In this document: one piece after another, positions 50,629 to 60,400 of the stretch
Numbering within the stretch: the stretch's first letter is position 1
Layout of the letters: each line of letters starts with the position of its first letter
Source of the DNA: Jiangella endophytica
GTDB taxonomy: Bacteria > Actinomycetota > Actinomycetes > Jiangellales > Jiangellaceae
DNA length: 64,000 nt
Reading direction: 5' to 3'
NCBI RefSeq assembly: GCF_003427025.1
Contig: NZ_QVAI01000015.1
Coordinates: forward strand, 62,001-126,000
Program-made: the position numbers and the translations under genes
Notes under the pieces: model-generated
The model's input: the letters and a program-made list of their open reading frames with translations, nothing else
The model's database searches: none
What the model was told of the DNA's origin: nothing

Positions 50629-52772
50629 GACACCGGTCCGCACTGGCCGCGATCGGCTCTGCCGCCGTGCTCGCGTCGGTGCTCACCGCGCAACCGGGCG
50701 GGCCGGCGACGGCCGCGGCGGCGGACGAGCTGCGACTCGTGCCGCTGTCGGCGCGGGCCGAGCTCGTCACCGCCGGCGACGTGCTGGTCGCCGCCGAGGT
50801 GCCGGACGACACCCCGCTGGACGACGTGCGGCTCACCCTCGACGGCGCCGACGTCACCGGGTCGTTCCGCGCCGACACCGCCACGCACACGCTCACCGGC
50901 CTGGTCGACGGGCTGCGGCCCGGCCGGAACCGCCTCGTCGCTTCCGCCGGGCAGCAGCGCGACCAGCTCGTGGTGACGAACCACCCGGCCACCGGCCCGG
51001 TGATCAGCGGCCCGCAGCAGACGCCGTACACCTGCACGACCGACCTGTTCCGGCTGGTCGGCGGCGCGACACTCGGTGCCCCGCTCGACGACGACTGTTC
51101 GGCCGCCACCCGGGTCGACTACGCGTACCGCACGACCGCCGGGCAGACGAGGCCGCTGCCCGATCCGTCCACGCGGCCCGCCGACCTCGCCTGGACGACC
51201 ACCCTCACCGGCGACACCGTCCCGTTCCTGATCCGGATCGAGACCGGCACGCTCAACCGGGCGATCTACCAGATCTCGGTGCTGCACGACCCGGCCGCGC
51301 CGGACCCCGCGTTCGACCGCCGCGGCCCCGGCTGGAACGACCGGTTGATCTACACGTTCGGCGGCGGCTGCCGGCGCGGCTGGTACACCCAGGGCACGGA
51401 CACCGGCGGCGTCCTGGACCCGTGGATGCTGGGCCGCGGCTACGCGGTCGCGTCGGCGTCGCTGAACGTCTTCGGCAACAACTGCAACGACCTGCTGGCC
51501 GCCGAGACGATGATGATGGTCAAGGAACGCTTCGTCGAACGCCACGGCGAGCCGCTGTTCACCATCGGCTGGGGCTCCTCGGGCGGCTCCTACCAGAGCC
51601 ACCAGATCGCCGACAACTACCCGGGCCTGCTCGACGGCATCGTGGTCGGGCGCAGCTTTCCCGACGTCGCGTCGGCGACCAACCTCACCCTGTTCGACGC
51701 CCGGCTGCTGGAGCACTACTTCACCGAGGTCGCGCCGGCAGAGTTCAGCCAGGAGCAGCAGCGTCAGATCGCCGGCTTCCTGCGGTGGCAGAGCATCGGC
51801 AACCTCAGCGACGGCGCGAACCGGCTGGACCCGGCCGCCGAGTTCCCCGCGGAACTGCCCGCCGCGCTGCGCTACGACGCGGACACCAACCCCGGCGGTG
51901 CGCGAGGGGACGTCTACGACCACACCGTCAACGTGTACGGACGCGACCCGGTCACCGGGTTCGCCCGGCGGCCGCTGGACAACGTCGGGGTGCAGTACGG
52001 GCTGGTCGCGCTCAACTCCGGCGCGATCACCGTGGAGCAGTTCCTCGATCTCAACGAGGGCATCGGGGGCCTGGACGCGGACGCCCGGCCGACCGCGCGG
52101 CGCACCGTCGCCGACCCCATCGCCACGCGCGCCGCGTACGACACCGGGCGCATCCTGTCCGGCGGACTGGGCCTGGCCGCGACGCCGATCATCGACTATC
52201 GCGCGTACTCGGAGGACGCGACGAACGGCGACATCCACATGGCGACGCACGGCTTCGCCACCCGGGCGCGGCTGGAGGCGGCGAACGGCGATGCGGACAA
52301 CCAGGTCTTCCTGGTCGAGGACAGCCGGTACGGAGGGTTCAGCCTGAACAGTCCCACCCTCCGGTACGCGCTGAGCAGCATGGACCAGTGGCTGACCGCA
52401 CTGGCCGGCGACGACTCGGCACTGCCCGCGCACGAGCGGGTGGTCCGGAACAGGCCGGCGGAGCTCGCCGACGCCTGCTGGAGCCGCGACGCCCAGCCGC
52501 GCAGGATCGTCCAGCCGATCACCGCGGACAACGCCGGTGAGTGCGGCCGGCTGTACCCCGCCTTCTCCACCCCACGGCTGGTCGCCGGCGCCCCGCTCAC
52601 CGACGACGTGGTGGCGTGCCGCCGCAAGGAGGTCGAGTGGAGCGACTACGCGGTCGGCCTGACCAAGACCGAGCGCAGCCGGCTACTGGCCACCTTCCCG
52701 TCGGGTGTCTGCGACTGGTCGCGGCCGGGAGTCGGCCAGCGGCCGCCGCGCGGCACCTGGCAGTTCTTCTGA
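50625..52772 (+). CDS. secreted DUF6351 family protein (alpha/beta-hydrolase-like)
   Basis: A 715-aa exported protein with a signal peptide (to about residue 33). An Ig-like N-terminal module (LSARAELVTAGDVLVAAEV, GADVTGSF) precedes the segment GPQQTPYTC and GWNDRLIYTFGGGCRRGWY. A nucleophile-elbow-like GWGSSGGSYQSHQIADNYP suggests an esterase of the tannase/feruloyl-esterase type. Several Cys pairs would form disulfides. The family has no proven activity known to me. ATG 50625 overlaps the GH106 stop, so the two are made together and may attack the same glycan. Confidence 0.82.
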   Translation: MRHRSALAAIGSAAVLASVLTAQPGGPATAAAADELRLVPLSARAELVTAGDVLVAAEVPDDTPLDDVRLTLDGADVTGSFRADTATHTLTGLVDGLRPGRNRLVASAGQQRDQLVVTNHPATGPVISGPQQTPYTCTTDLFRLVGGATLGAPLDDDCSAATRVDYAYRTTAGQTRPLPDPSTRPADLAWTTTLTGDTVPFLIRIETGTLNRAIYQISVLHDPAAPDPAFDRRGPGWNDRLIYTFGGGCRRGWYTQGTDTGGVLDPWMLGRGYAVASASLNVFGNNCNDLLAAETMMMVKERFVERHGEPLFTIGWGSSGGSYQSHQIADNYPGLLDGIVVGRSFPDVASATNLTLFDARLLEHYFTEVAPAEFSQEQQRQIAGFLRWQSIGNLSDGANRLDPAAEFPAELPAALRYDADTNPGGARGDVYDHTVNVYGRDPVTGFARRPLDNVGVQYGLVALNSGAITVEQFLDLNEGIGGLDADARPTARRTVADPIATRAAYDTGRILSGGLGLAATPIIDYRAYSEDATNGDIHMATHGFATRARLEAANGDADNQVFLVEDSRYGGFSLNSPTLRYALSSMDQWLTALAGDDSALPAHERVVRNRPAELADACWSRDAQPRRIVQPITADNAGECGRLYPAFSTPRLVAGAPLTDDVVACRRKEVEWSDYAVGLTKTERSRLLATFPSGVCDWSRPGVGQRPPRGTWQFF

Positions 52773-52805
52773 CGCACTGCCTCATCCATCGAGAGAAGGA
52801 GCACG

Positions 52806-54734
52806 ATGTCGTCGACGACACGTCGCAGAACCCGGCTGCTCGCGCTGACCGGCCTGGCCGGTCTCGCCCTGGCGGCCGTTCCCGGTCCGTCCGGCACGGC
52901 CTGGTCGCCCGCGGCGGCCGAGGCCGCGCCGGCACGAGCGATCGAGCAGACCACGGTCTTCAGCCGGGGAGAGGACGGCTATCACACCTTCCGCATCCCC
53001 GCCGTCGTCCAGGCTCAGGACGGCACCCTGCTGGCGTTCGCCGAGGGCCGCGTCGACGACCCCGGCGACGACGGGAACATCGACCTGGTCCTCAAGCGCT
53101 CGGCCGACGGCGGCGCGACCTGGGGACCGCTGCAGGTGGTCGCCGACGACGGGGGGAACAAGTTCGGCAACCCCGTCCCGATCGTCGACGAGCGGACCGG
53201 GCGCATCGTCCTCAACGTCACCCGCGCCGGTGGCGACGTGTCGGGCAACGACATCCGCTGCGGGCGCGCGGACGCCGAGCAGACCCGCCGGTCGTTCGTC
53301 CTCTACAGCGACGACCACGGCGCCAGCTGGTCCGATCCGGTGGAGATCACCGCCGACGTCAAGCCGGCCGACTGGCGGCACTTCGTCGGCGGCCCGGGGC
53401 ACGGGATCCAGATCACCCAGGGCGAGCACGCCGGCCGGCTCGTCATACCGGGCAACCACTCGGTCGCGCCGCCGCCGGGCTCCAGCCTGTCGTGCACGGA
53501 CGACCGGCTGTTCGGCGCGCACTCGCTGTACAGCGACGACGGCGGAACCACCTGGCACCTCGGCGGGGTCGACTCCGTCCCCGACGGGGTGGTGAACCCG
53601 AACGAGAACACCGTCGTGGAACTGAGCGACGGAACCGTGTACTTCAACGCCCGCGACCAGAACGGGACCAGCGTCGGCGCCCGGGCCGGCACCAGCAGCG
53701 TCGATGGCGGGGCCAGCTTCGACGGGCCGTACGAGGAGATCCCGGACCTCGTCGCGCCGGTCGTCCAGGGTTCGATCCTGGGCCTGTCGCGCGAGGCCGA
53801 CCGGCGCGAGCGGCTCGTGTTCGCCGCGCCCGGGCATCGGACGGCGCGCGAGAACCTGACGCTGTGGTCCAGCTTCGACGACGCCGGCAGCTGGGTCCGC
53901 GGCCCGGTCGTCAGTGAGGGGCCGGCGGGCTACTCCGACCTCGTGCAGATCGACGGCCACGGCCGTGCGCGCATGCTCGGCGTGCTCTACGAGACCGGCG
54001 ACCGGCTGCACGAGCGCCCGGAGCAGACCTATCACCAGCGGATCACCTTCGCCCGGGTGATCGTGCCGACGCTGGACACTCCCGAGCCGCCGCCCGCGAC
54101 CACCCCGGACGTGTCCGGCAGCGGGCTCGACGCCATGGTCAGCGGCGCACCCCGGCGGGTCGGCGGCGTCGTCGGCTCGGGTCTGGAGCTGGCCGGCGAC
54201 TACCTCGAGACCCCGGTCGACCCGGCCCTCGAGTTCGGCGACGGCCCGTTCACGGCCGCGGCCTGGTTCCGTACCGGCAGCACCGCCCTGCAGACGATCG
54301 CGTGGGCGTACTCCAACCGCGACGTCGACCCGAAGTGGTGGATCCGGCTGGAGCCGGACCTCGGCCGGATCCGGGCCCACGTCAACACGGGCACGGAGAA
54401 CACGTTCGTGGCCGCGGCGGGCGACTACACCGACGGCCGGTGGCACCATGTCGCCCTCACCCGCAGCGACGAAGCCGTGACGATCTACGTCGACGGCGTG
54501 CCGCAGGCGTCGTCCGCGCCGGTCGCCGGGCCGGTGTCGGCCGGCCCGCTCACCGGCATCAGGATCGGTGCCCGCGTCGACGGCATCAACAACCCGCTGG
54601 ACGGCGCCGTCGACGACGTGTGGATGTTCGACCAGGCACTCGGCGCCGCCGAGATCGCGGCGCTGGCCGCCGGCAACGCGCCGGCCGGCGCCGAGCCCGT
54701 GCTCCACCTCCCGCTGGACCGGATCACGCGGTGA
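52806..54734 (+). CDS. secreted exo-alpha-sialidase (GH33-like) with C-terminal LamG domain, copy 3
   Basis: A 642-aa exported protein: signal peptide (to about residue 40), HTFRIPAVV, DDGNIDLVLKRS, Asp boxes (SADGGATW, SDDHGASW, SDDGGTTW, SFDDAGSW), GYSDL with the presumed Tyr nucleophile, then a LamG domain (KWWIRLEPDLGR, WHHVALTRS). Same architecture as the sialidases of sub-locus A but clearly diverged. ATG 52806 follows GAGAAGGAG. Last gene of the 16-kb P2 operon, ending in a strong terminator. Confidence 0.92.
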   Translation: MSSTTRRRTRLLALTGLAGLALAAVPGPSGTAWSPAAAEAAPARAIEQTTVFSRGEDGYHTFRIPAVVQAQDGTLLAFAEGRVDDPGDDGNIDLVLKRSADGGATWGPLQVVADDGGNKFGNPVPIVDERTGRIVLNVTRAGGDVSGNDIRCGRADAEQTRRSFVLYSDDHGASWSDPVEITADVKPADWRHFVGGPGHGIQITQGEHAGRLVIPGNHSVAPPPGSSLSCTDDRLFGAHSLYSDDGGTTWHLGGVDSVPDGVVNPNENTVVELSDGTVYFNARDQNGTSVGARAGTSSVDGGASFDGPYEEIPDLVAPVVQGSILGLSREADRRERLVFAAPGHRTARENLTLWSSFDDAGSWVRGPVVSEGPAGYSDLVQIDGHGRARMLGVLYETGDRLHERPEQTYHQRITFARVIVPTLDTPEPPPATTPDVSGSGLDAMVSGAPRRVGGVVGSGLELAGDYLETPVDPALEFGDGPFTAAAWFRTGSTALQTIAWAYSNRDVDPKWWIRLEPDLGRIRAHVNTGTENTFVAAAGDYTDGRWHHVALTRSDEAVTIYVDGVPQASSAPVAGPVSAGPLTGIRIGARVDGINNPLDGAVDDVWMFDQALGAAEIAALAAGNAPAGAEPVLHLPLDRITR

Positions 54735-54740
54735 CACCCG

Positions 54741-54784
54741 CCGCCGTGGCGGCCCGGCGCCGGTTCACCGGGCCGCCACGGCGG
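54741..54784. terminator. bidirectional terminator, 17-bp perfect stem
   Basis: CCGCCGTGGCGGCCCGG (54741-54757) is perfectly complementary to 54768-54784 around a 10-base loop. It lies between the convergent sialidase and GH42-like genes. The stem is symmetrical, so it should stop transcription from both sides. It marks the end of the P2 operon. Confidence 0.88.
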
Positions 54785-54796
54785 ATCGACTGCCGG

Positions 54797-57091
54797 CTAC
54801 GACTCGAGACGCAGCAGGTAGGTCTCGTGTTGCCGGCACTGGAGCGTGACCGTGTCGGTGTGGCGTGCGATCGGTTCGTGGCTGCCGCCGAAGGCGTCGG
54901 TGACGGTCGTGGCCCTCGTGGGCAGGTGGATGGTGCGCGGACCGTCAGAGATCGCGTGCAGGGCGACGAATCGGCGGTTGGCGTAGACGACGTCGTCGTT
55001 GTCGACGTAGACATGCGCGCCGGCCTCCTTCGCCGCATTGCGAAGGAATCGGGCCGGGATCCTGGGCGCCACCGAGTACGTCGAGTGACCGCCGCGCCTG
55101 TGCTCGACCCGCACGACGCCCGGTGTCGGCGTTCCCTCGACAGTGGCCAGCAGTTCGCCGTTGCCACCGGTCGGATGGACCAGCGGAGCACCAACGGCGC
55201 TCGTCGTGCCGAACGTCGTCCCCGGCGCGATGCCGGCGAGAGCCGCTGACGCACTCTCGACGGTCGTCACCCGCAGGTGTGCCTGCTGCTCGGTGGTCGT
55301 CATCTCGACGCCGGTGAGGTCGGTCACGCCCGCGGCACCGGGCGTGTTGCCGTCGCCGAACCAGCCCGCCCCGTGACCCCACACGAAGCTCTTGCCACGA
55401 TCTCGCAGCCGGCGGATCACCCGGCGCAGCTCGCGGTCGACCTTGATCGCGTTGGGGAGGACGTAGAGCGAGTAGTGGTGCGTTCGCTCGTCGAGCAGAT
55501 CCCGGAACTGGAAGATGTCGTACGGCGTGCCCATGGCGCCGAGTTCGAGCCGTTGACCGTAGAGGAACTGCTGGTTGTGGTTCCGGCTGTAGCCGAAGTG
55601 GGCCATGCTGGCCTCGTCGACGAACACCGCCACGTCGGCCGTCGAGCGACGGTCGCCCCGGAGCGACTCGTCGACGAGCGTGCGGGCGACGGCCATGAAC
55701 TCCATGACGGCGGGGTCGTCGTACCAGCCGCCCCACATGTCGAACCACCACAACCCGGCGTTGTTGGTGATCGCGCGGGCGAGGTTGTTCCTCAGCAGTG
55801 ACATCGTGATGCGCGGGTCGTCCGGGCCGAGCCAGAGCGAGGTGTCGTAAGGGCCGGGTTCCGAGCCGGTGGGGTTGATCTCCGGCGCGACGACCGAGAG
55901 GCCCTCCGTCAGGTGGGTCCTGGTATCGGCCTCGTTCATCCACAGCTTGCCGTGCAGGGCCACGGAGTCGGTGAGGCCGAAGTAGGGCCAGTCGTGGCCC
56001 GCCTGACGGCGCAGGTAGCTGCTCGGGCTGGCGAGGAACTCGACGTGGGGCGACGTGAGGACGTGGTAGAGCGCATGCTGCCCTACATCGACGTGGGTGG
56101 TCTCGAGGACGTACCCGTAGAACGCGCCGGCGAGCGCGGAGTCGCCGACCTCCTCCTTGACCGTCCGGCAGAAGTGGACCACCGCGTCGGCGGCCGCGTA
56201 CGAGTGGAACCGGTAGTAGTCGATGACCTGCTGCTCGGTGTCCGGGTCGCGGAAGAGTCTCGCCGGATCGCCGGTGCGTGCGGCCGCGTCCGGAACGGCG
56301 GCGGTGTCGAGCGACACGGCGGCGTCGTTCCAGGCGGCCCGCAACGTCGCGTCTGACGTGTAGGTCCGGCGGAGCCAGGCGCGAAAGGCGCGCTGGTGCG
56401 GCTCGCTGTAGTCGGGCAGCCGGTCCCGGTTGCCGTGGTACATCCACTCCTCGGTCTGCCCCGCCCCCAGGTGGTAAGCGATGAGGTTGTCGGCGTACGG
56501 CGACGCGGCGATGTGCCGGATGAGCGCCAGGAGGGTCTGCCCGGCCTGGTCCTTCCAGACGTTCGAGCTGAACGACTGCCGCAGTGTGCCGCCGTCCGCG
56601 GACACGCTGAGCTCGCCCGGGTGGAGCGATTCCCACCATGCGGGCACATCGAGGTTGACCCTCAGCAGAACGAGTGCGTCCGGCCGCGCCTCGACCACGC
56701 GCGCGAGGTCGGCATCCACCGCGGAGAAGTCGTACTCGCCCGGCCCCACCCAGATGCCGGGCCGGAACGGCCTGATCCCGCTGGTGGAGTTGATCCCCCG
56801 ATCGCCGAGGTAGCAGGCCACGCTGTAGACGCCATATCCGGCGCCGGCGAAGTCGTCGTACCGGCCCCGGTGCGGGAGATAGGTCATGTACGCGATCGCC
56901 GGAAGCGGCTGATCACCGAGCATGATCGCCGGGGCGCCATGGTGCACACCGACGCTGACGCGAGTGCGGCGGGCCGGCTGCCCGGGTCGGCCGGCGGACG
57001 CGAGGCTCGCGTGACCGAGGAGTGCGGCGGCCGCGGCGGATGCCGCCGTCGCGCCGATGAAGGCCCGTCGGGTCGGGTTCGTGTCGTCCAT
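54797..57091 (-). CDS. Tat-exported GH42-like (clan GH-A) glycoside hydrolase
   Basis: A 764-aa enzyme. The N-terminus has TRRAFIGATAAS plus a hydrophobic stretch, a Tat signal. The TIM-barrel part contains WVGPGEYDFSAVDADLA and DVPAWWESLHPGE. Its presumed acid/base Glu is in GAGQTEEWMYHG and its presumed nucleophile Glu in LWMNEADTRTHL. A beta-galactosidase-trimerisation-like domain (ADVAVFVDEASMAHFGYS, DLTGVEMTT) follows. Resemblance is to GH42-type beta-galactosidases but the true substrate is open. ATG 57091 has GAAGGGA upstream. Divergent from the second GH106-like gene. Confidence 0.8.
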   Translation of the reverse strand: MDDTNPTRRAFIGATAASAAAAALLGHASLASAGRPGQPARRTRVSVGVHHGAPAIMLGDQPLPAIAYMTYLPHRGRYDDFAGAGYGVYSVACYLGDRGINSTSGIRPFRPGIWVGPGEYDFSAVDADLARVVEARPDALVLLRVNLDVPAWWESLHPGELSVSADGGTLRQSFSSNVWKDQAGQTLLALIRHIAASPYADNLIAYHLGAGQTEEWMYHGNRDRLPDYSEPHQRAFRAWLRRTYTSDATLRAAWNDAAVSLDTAAVPDAAARTGDPARLFRDPDTEQQVIDYYRFHSYAAADAVVHFCRTVKEEVGDSALAGAFYGYVLETTHVDVGQHALYHVLTSPHVEFLASPSSYLRRQAGHDWPYFGLTDSVALHGKLWMNEADTRTHLTEGLSVVAPEINPTGSEPGPYDTSLWLGPDDPRITMSLLRNNLARAITNNAGLWWFDMWGGWYDDPAVMEFMAVARTLVDESLRGDRRSTADVAVFVDEASMAHFGYSRNHNQQFLYGQRLELGAMGTPYDIFQFRDLLDERTHHYSLYVLPNAIKVDRELRRVIRRLRDRGKSFVWGHGAGWFGDGNTPGAAGVTDLTGVEMTTTEQQAHLRVTTVESASAALAGIAPGTTFGTTSAVGAPLVHPTGGNGELLATVEGTPTPGVVRVEHRRGGHSTYSVAPRIPARFLRNAAKEAGAHVYVDNDDVVYANRRFVALHAISDGPRTIHLPTRATTVTDAFGGSHEPIARHTDTVTLQCRQHETYLLRLES

Positions 57092-57444
57092 CGCGGCGGC
57101 TGTCCCTTCTCGAACGTCCAGGCGGCCGGATGACCACCGGTCGATGATGCGTCGGCCACGAGTCAAGTCATCAGAGTTCTAGACCAATGGCATCCGAAGT
57201 CTTGAAGATTCATCAGATGTCCGAGACAGTAGAAGCCGGTGCCTCAACGGTCAAGACCTGGAGTGAAGCCCGTCCCCGAGCAGGTCACGGGGCATCGCGG
57301 TGCCCGGAACGAGGGGCGCTCGTCGATGCACGCGGCACCAGGACGCCGCCCGGCCGAGCTGGACCACTCACCTCGGCGGCCTTCGCCAGAGGGGTGAGTG
57401 GTCAGCGCCATGCCCAGTTCCAGCGATGTGATTGGAGCGAACCG
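57092..57444. promoter_or_regulatory. divergent control region with two TCATCAGA elements
   Basis: This 353-base gap lies between the GH42-like and GH106-like genes. TCATCAGAG at 57168-57176 and TCATCAGAT at 57210-57218 are 42 bases apart. GTTCTAG (57176-57182) is also found in the control region of the third GntR gene. The elements lie in an AT-richer stretch (57160-57235). The remaining 220 bases up to the GH106 start form a leader with a hairpin. Rightward translation from 57187 is open in frame but would place the signal peptide internally, so it is rejected. Confidence 0.6.
57362..57403 (+). other. leader hairpin upstream of second GH106-like gene
   Basis: GACCACTCACC (57362-57372) pairs perfectly with GGTGAGTGGTC (57393-57403). 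The 20-base loop contains a second small stem (GGCG/CGCC). It lies 41 bases before the GH106 start, so it would be in the untranslated leader. Attenuation or mRNA stabilisation are possible. I recognise no known riboswitch. Confidence 0.5.
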
Positions 57445-60400
57445 ATGCCTCCCGCCCACCCGCGCTCGAGACGGCGCCTACGCGCCGTCGCCTGCCTGTT
57501 GGCAGTGATCACGGTGATCACCGCGATGCAGGTCTTCGGAGACCGTCGTGTGACCGCCACGCCCGCGGTGTCGCCTGAGGGCTCGCCGGCCGCTGCGCCG
57601 CTGCTCACTCAGGACACCTTCGCCGATCCGCCGAACGAGGTCCGGCCGAAGTACCGCTGGTGGCAGCCGCTGGCGTTCACCGACGACCAGCAGCTCATCG
57701 CCGAGCTGGAGCAGCTGAAGGAGATCGGCGCGGGCGGGGCAGAGGTCAGTCTGCAGCGCTCGAACGGTCCGGGCCACTACGACAACCCGCACCTCAGCAC
57801 GTACGGCTGGGGAACGGAACTCTGGGCGGACAAGGTCGAGACGATGCTCTCGGCGGCCCAGGCGAACGGATTGAGCCTCGACCTCTCCATCGGCCCGCGC
57901 TGGCCGACGACCGTGCCGACCGTCTCGGACGTGAACGATCCGCGCGCGGCTCAGAAACTGGTCTTCTCGCACGAGTTCCTCGTCGGCGGTGCGTCACGAT
58001 CCGGGCCGTTGCCCACCAACTACGACACCGCACCGCCGGACGGTGGGCACACGACGCTCGTCGCGGCGCTGGTGGCGAGGTGCGAGGATCCCGACTGCGC
58101 GAGTCAGCCGTCGCGCCGGTTGCTCGATCGGTCCAGCGTCGTCGATGTCACCGCGCAGGTGGACGCGGCCGGCAACCTGAGCATCGACGTCGCGGGCGAC
58201 ACCGAGAGCACCTTCGTGCTGATGGCCTTCTACCAGACCCCGAACGGACACCTGCTGTCCGGCTATACCGCCACGGTCGACAACTACTCGCTCGACACGT
58301 TGAGCGAGGCGGGCGCCAGGGCGAGTACCGACTTCTACGACGACGCCATCCTGACCCCGGACGTGCGATCGCTGCTGGACGAGATGGGCACCACCGAGCT
58401 CTTCGAGGACTCGTTGGAGCTGGGCGGCCAGAAGTGGACCACGGACTTCGTCGAGGAATGGACCACGCGCCGAGGCTATGCGCCGATCGGCCTGCTGCCG
58501 GCGCTCGCCGGAGCCGGTGCACAGGGCGGCCTGCCGGGACGATTCCCGGGCGAGCCGTTCTTCGACTTCGCCGGCGGTGTGGGTGACCGCGTGCGCCACG
58601 ACTACCGGCAGACCTTGAGCGACCTGTACATCGACCACCGGCTCGACGTGCTGCGCGAATGGGCGCACGGGCACCAGATGAAGACCCGCGTCCAGCCCTA
58701 CGGGGAAGCCATCGACACCTCCGAGGCGGCCGGTCACGTCGACGTTCCCGAAGGGGAGTCGCTGGCCTTCGGCCGGAACGACAGCGCCCACAGCAACGTG
58801 CAGAACTACAAGGTCATCGCCTCCGGCGCGCACCTCTCGGGCGCGCCGGTCGTCTCCGACGAGTGCTGCGCGTTCCGGGGGCACATCTGGGGGGCCACCG
58901 TGGGCGAGGCGACCGACCAGTCGAACCTGCAGGCCGTGTACCGGGGCTTCGCCGGAGGCGTCAATCAGATCGTCTGGCACGGCTTCCCCTATCTCAGCCG
59001 CGGTGTGGCGGGCCATGGCCCGCAAACGCTGTGGCCGGGCATGAGCTACGGCGGCAACGCGTCCTATTCCGCGGCGTTCGGTGCCAAGGGCGATCCGAGC
59101 TGGGCCGACTATCGGCAGGTGAACGACCACCTGGCCCGCATGCACCTGGTGCTGCGCCAGGGCAAACCGGCGTTCGACCTGGCCGTCTACCGTCATGACC
59201 TGGGCCTCGGCCTGACCGGCATGTCGGGAACCACGCTGATCCCCAGCTCGTCCGCGCTCGCCGCCGCCGGCTACACCTACGAGTACGTGAGCCCGGCGCA
59301 GTTGCGGGACGAGGGCGCGAAGGTCCGCAATGGCGTGCTCTTCCCCGACGCCTCGGCCTACCACGCCCTGTTGCTCAACGACCAGACGACCATGCCGCTC
59401 GACACCGCCCACGACCTCCTGCGATACGTCCGGCGTGGACTGCCGGTGGTGATCCTGGGCGACCTGCCCAGGACCACGCCCGGCTACCGGCCCGACCAGG
59501 ACGTCCGCCTGCGCGCCGTCATCGCCGAGCTGGTCCGGCAGCCCGGCGTCATTCGCGTCGACGACGAGAGCGCCGTGCCCGCGGCCCTGGAGCGCGCCGG
59601 CGTCTCGGCGGCCGCCGCGCACACGACGCCGTCCGATGCGATCCTCGACGTGCGCCGCCGCGCCGAAGGCGTCGACTACTACTACCTGTTCAACCAGCAC
59701 TCCACCGCCACGGCGCAGACCGTGACCCTGACCGGCGAGGGCACGCCGTACCGGCTGGACACCTGGACCGGCGAGATCACCCCGATCTCGGACTACCGCA
59801 GGGGCCAGGGCACCGTCACCGTCGACGTGCGGCTGGCCGGCCATGACGCCGAGATCATCGCCGTCACGCCGCGTCGCGACGCCACCTTCCGCGGCGTCAC
59901 GCCGCGCGACGAGGCGCCCGCGGCAGCGTCCGGCCCCGCGCCGCAGCCGTTGCGGCTCACGGACTGGTCGCTCAGTGTCGACAGCTGGACCCCGGGCCCG
60001 AGCGGCCTGCCCGGCGACACGGCACACACGGCGATCGGGCCGGTGGACGTCACGGCCGCCGAGGACGGTGCGCTGCCGCCCTGGTCCGACCTCGGCCCGG
60101 ACCTGGCCGATGTCGCGGGCATCGGCACCTACACCGCCGAGTTCCGGCTCGACCCGGACTGGGAGAGCGTCACCGGCGCCTACCTCGATCTCGGCACCGC
60201 CGTCGACACGGTCCGCGTGAGCGTCAACGGCCGGGAGCTGCCGCCGGTCAACCAGATGGACCCGGGCCACGTCGACATCGGCGACCGGCTACGTCCCGGC
60301 GACAACACGATCACGGTGCGGGTCGCGTCGACCCTGCTCAACGCGGTCAGAGTCGCGCCCGGCACCGAGACCGGGGACCGGGAACGCATGGACTACGGAC

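Noticed and set aside
57187-57444. N-terminal extension of the second GH106-like protein
   Set aside because: It would place the signal peptide about 100 residues inside the protein and lacks a ribosome-binding site, while ATG 57445 has GGAG at correct spacing.
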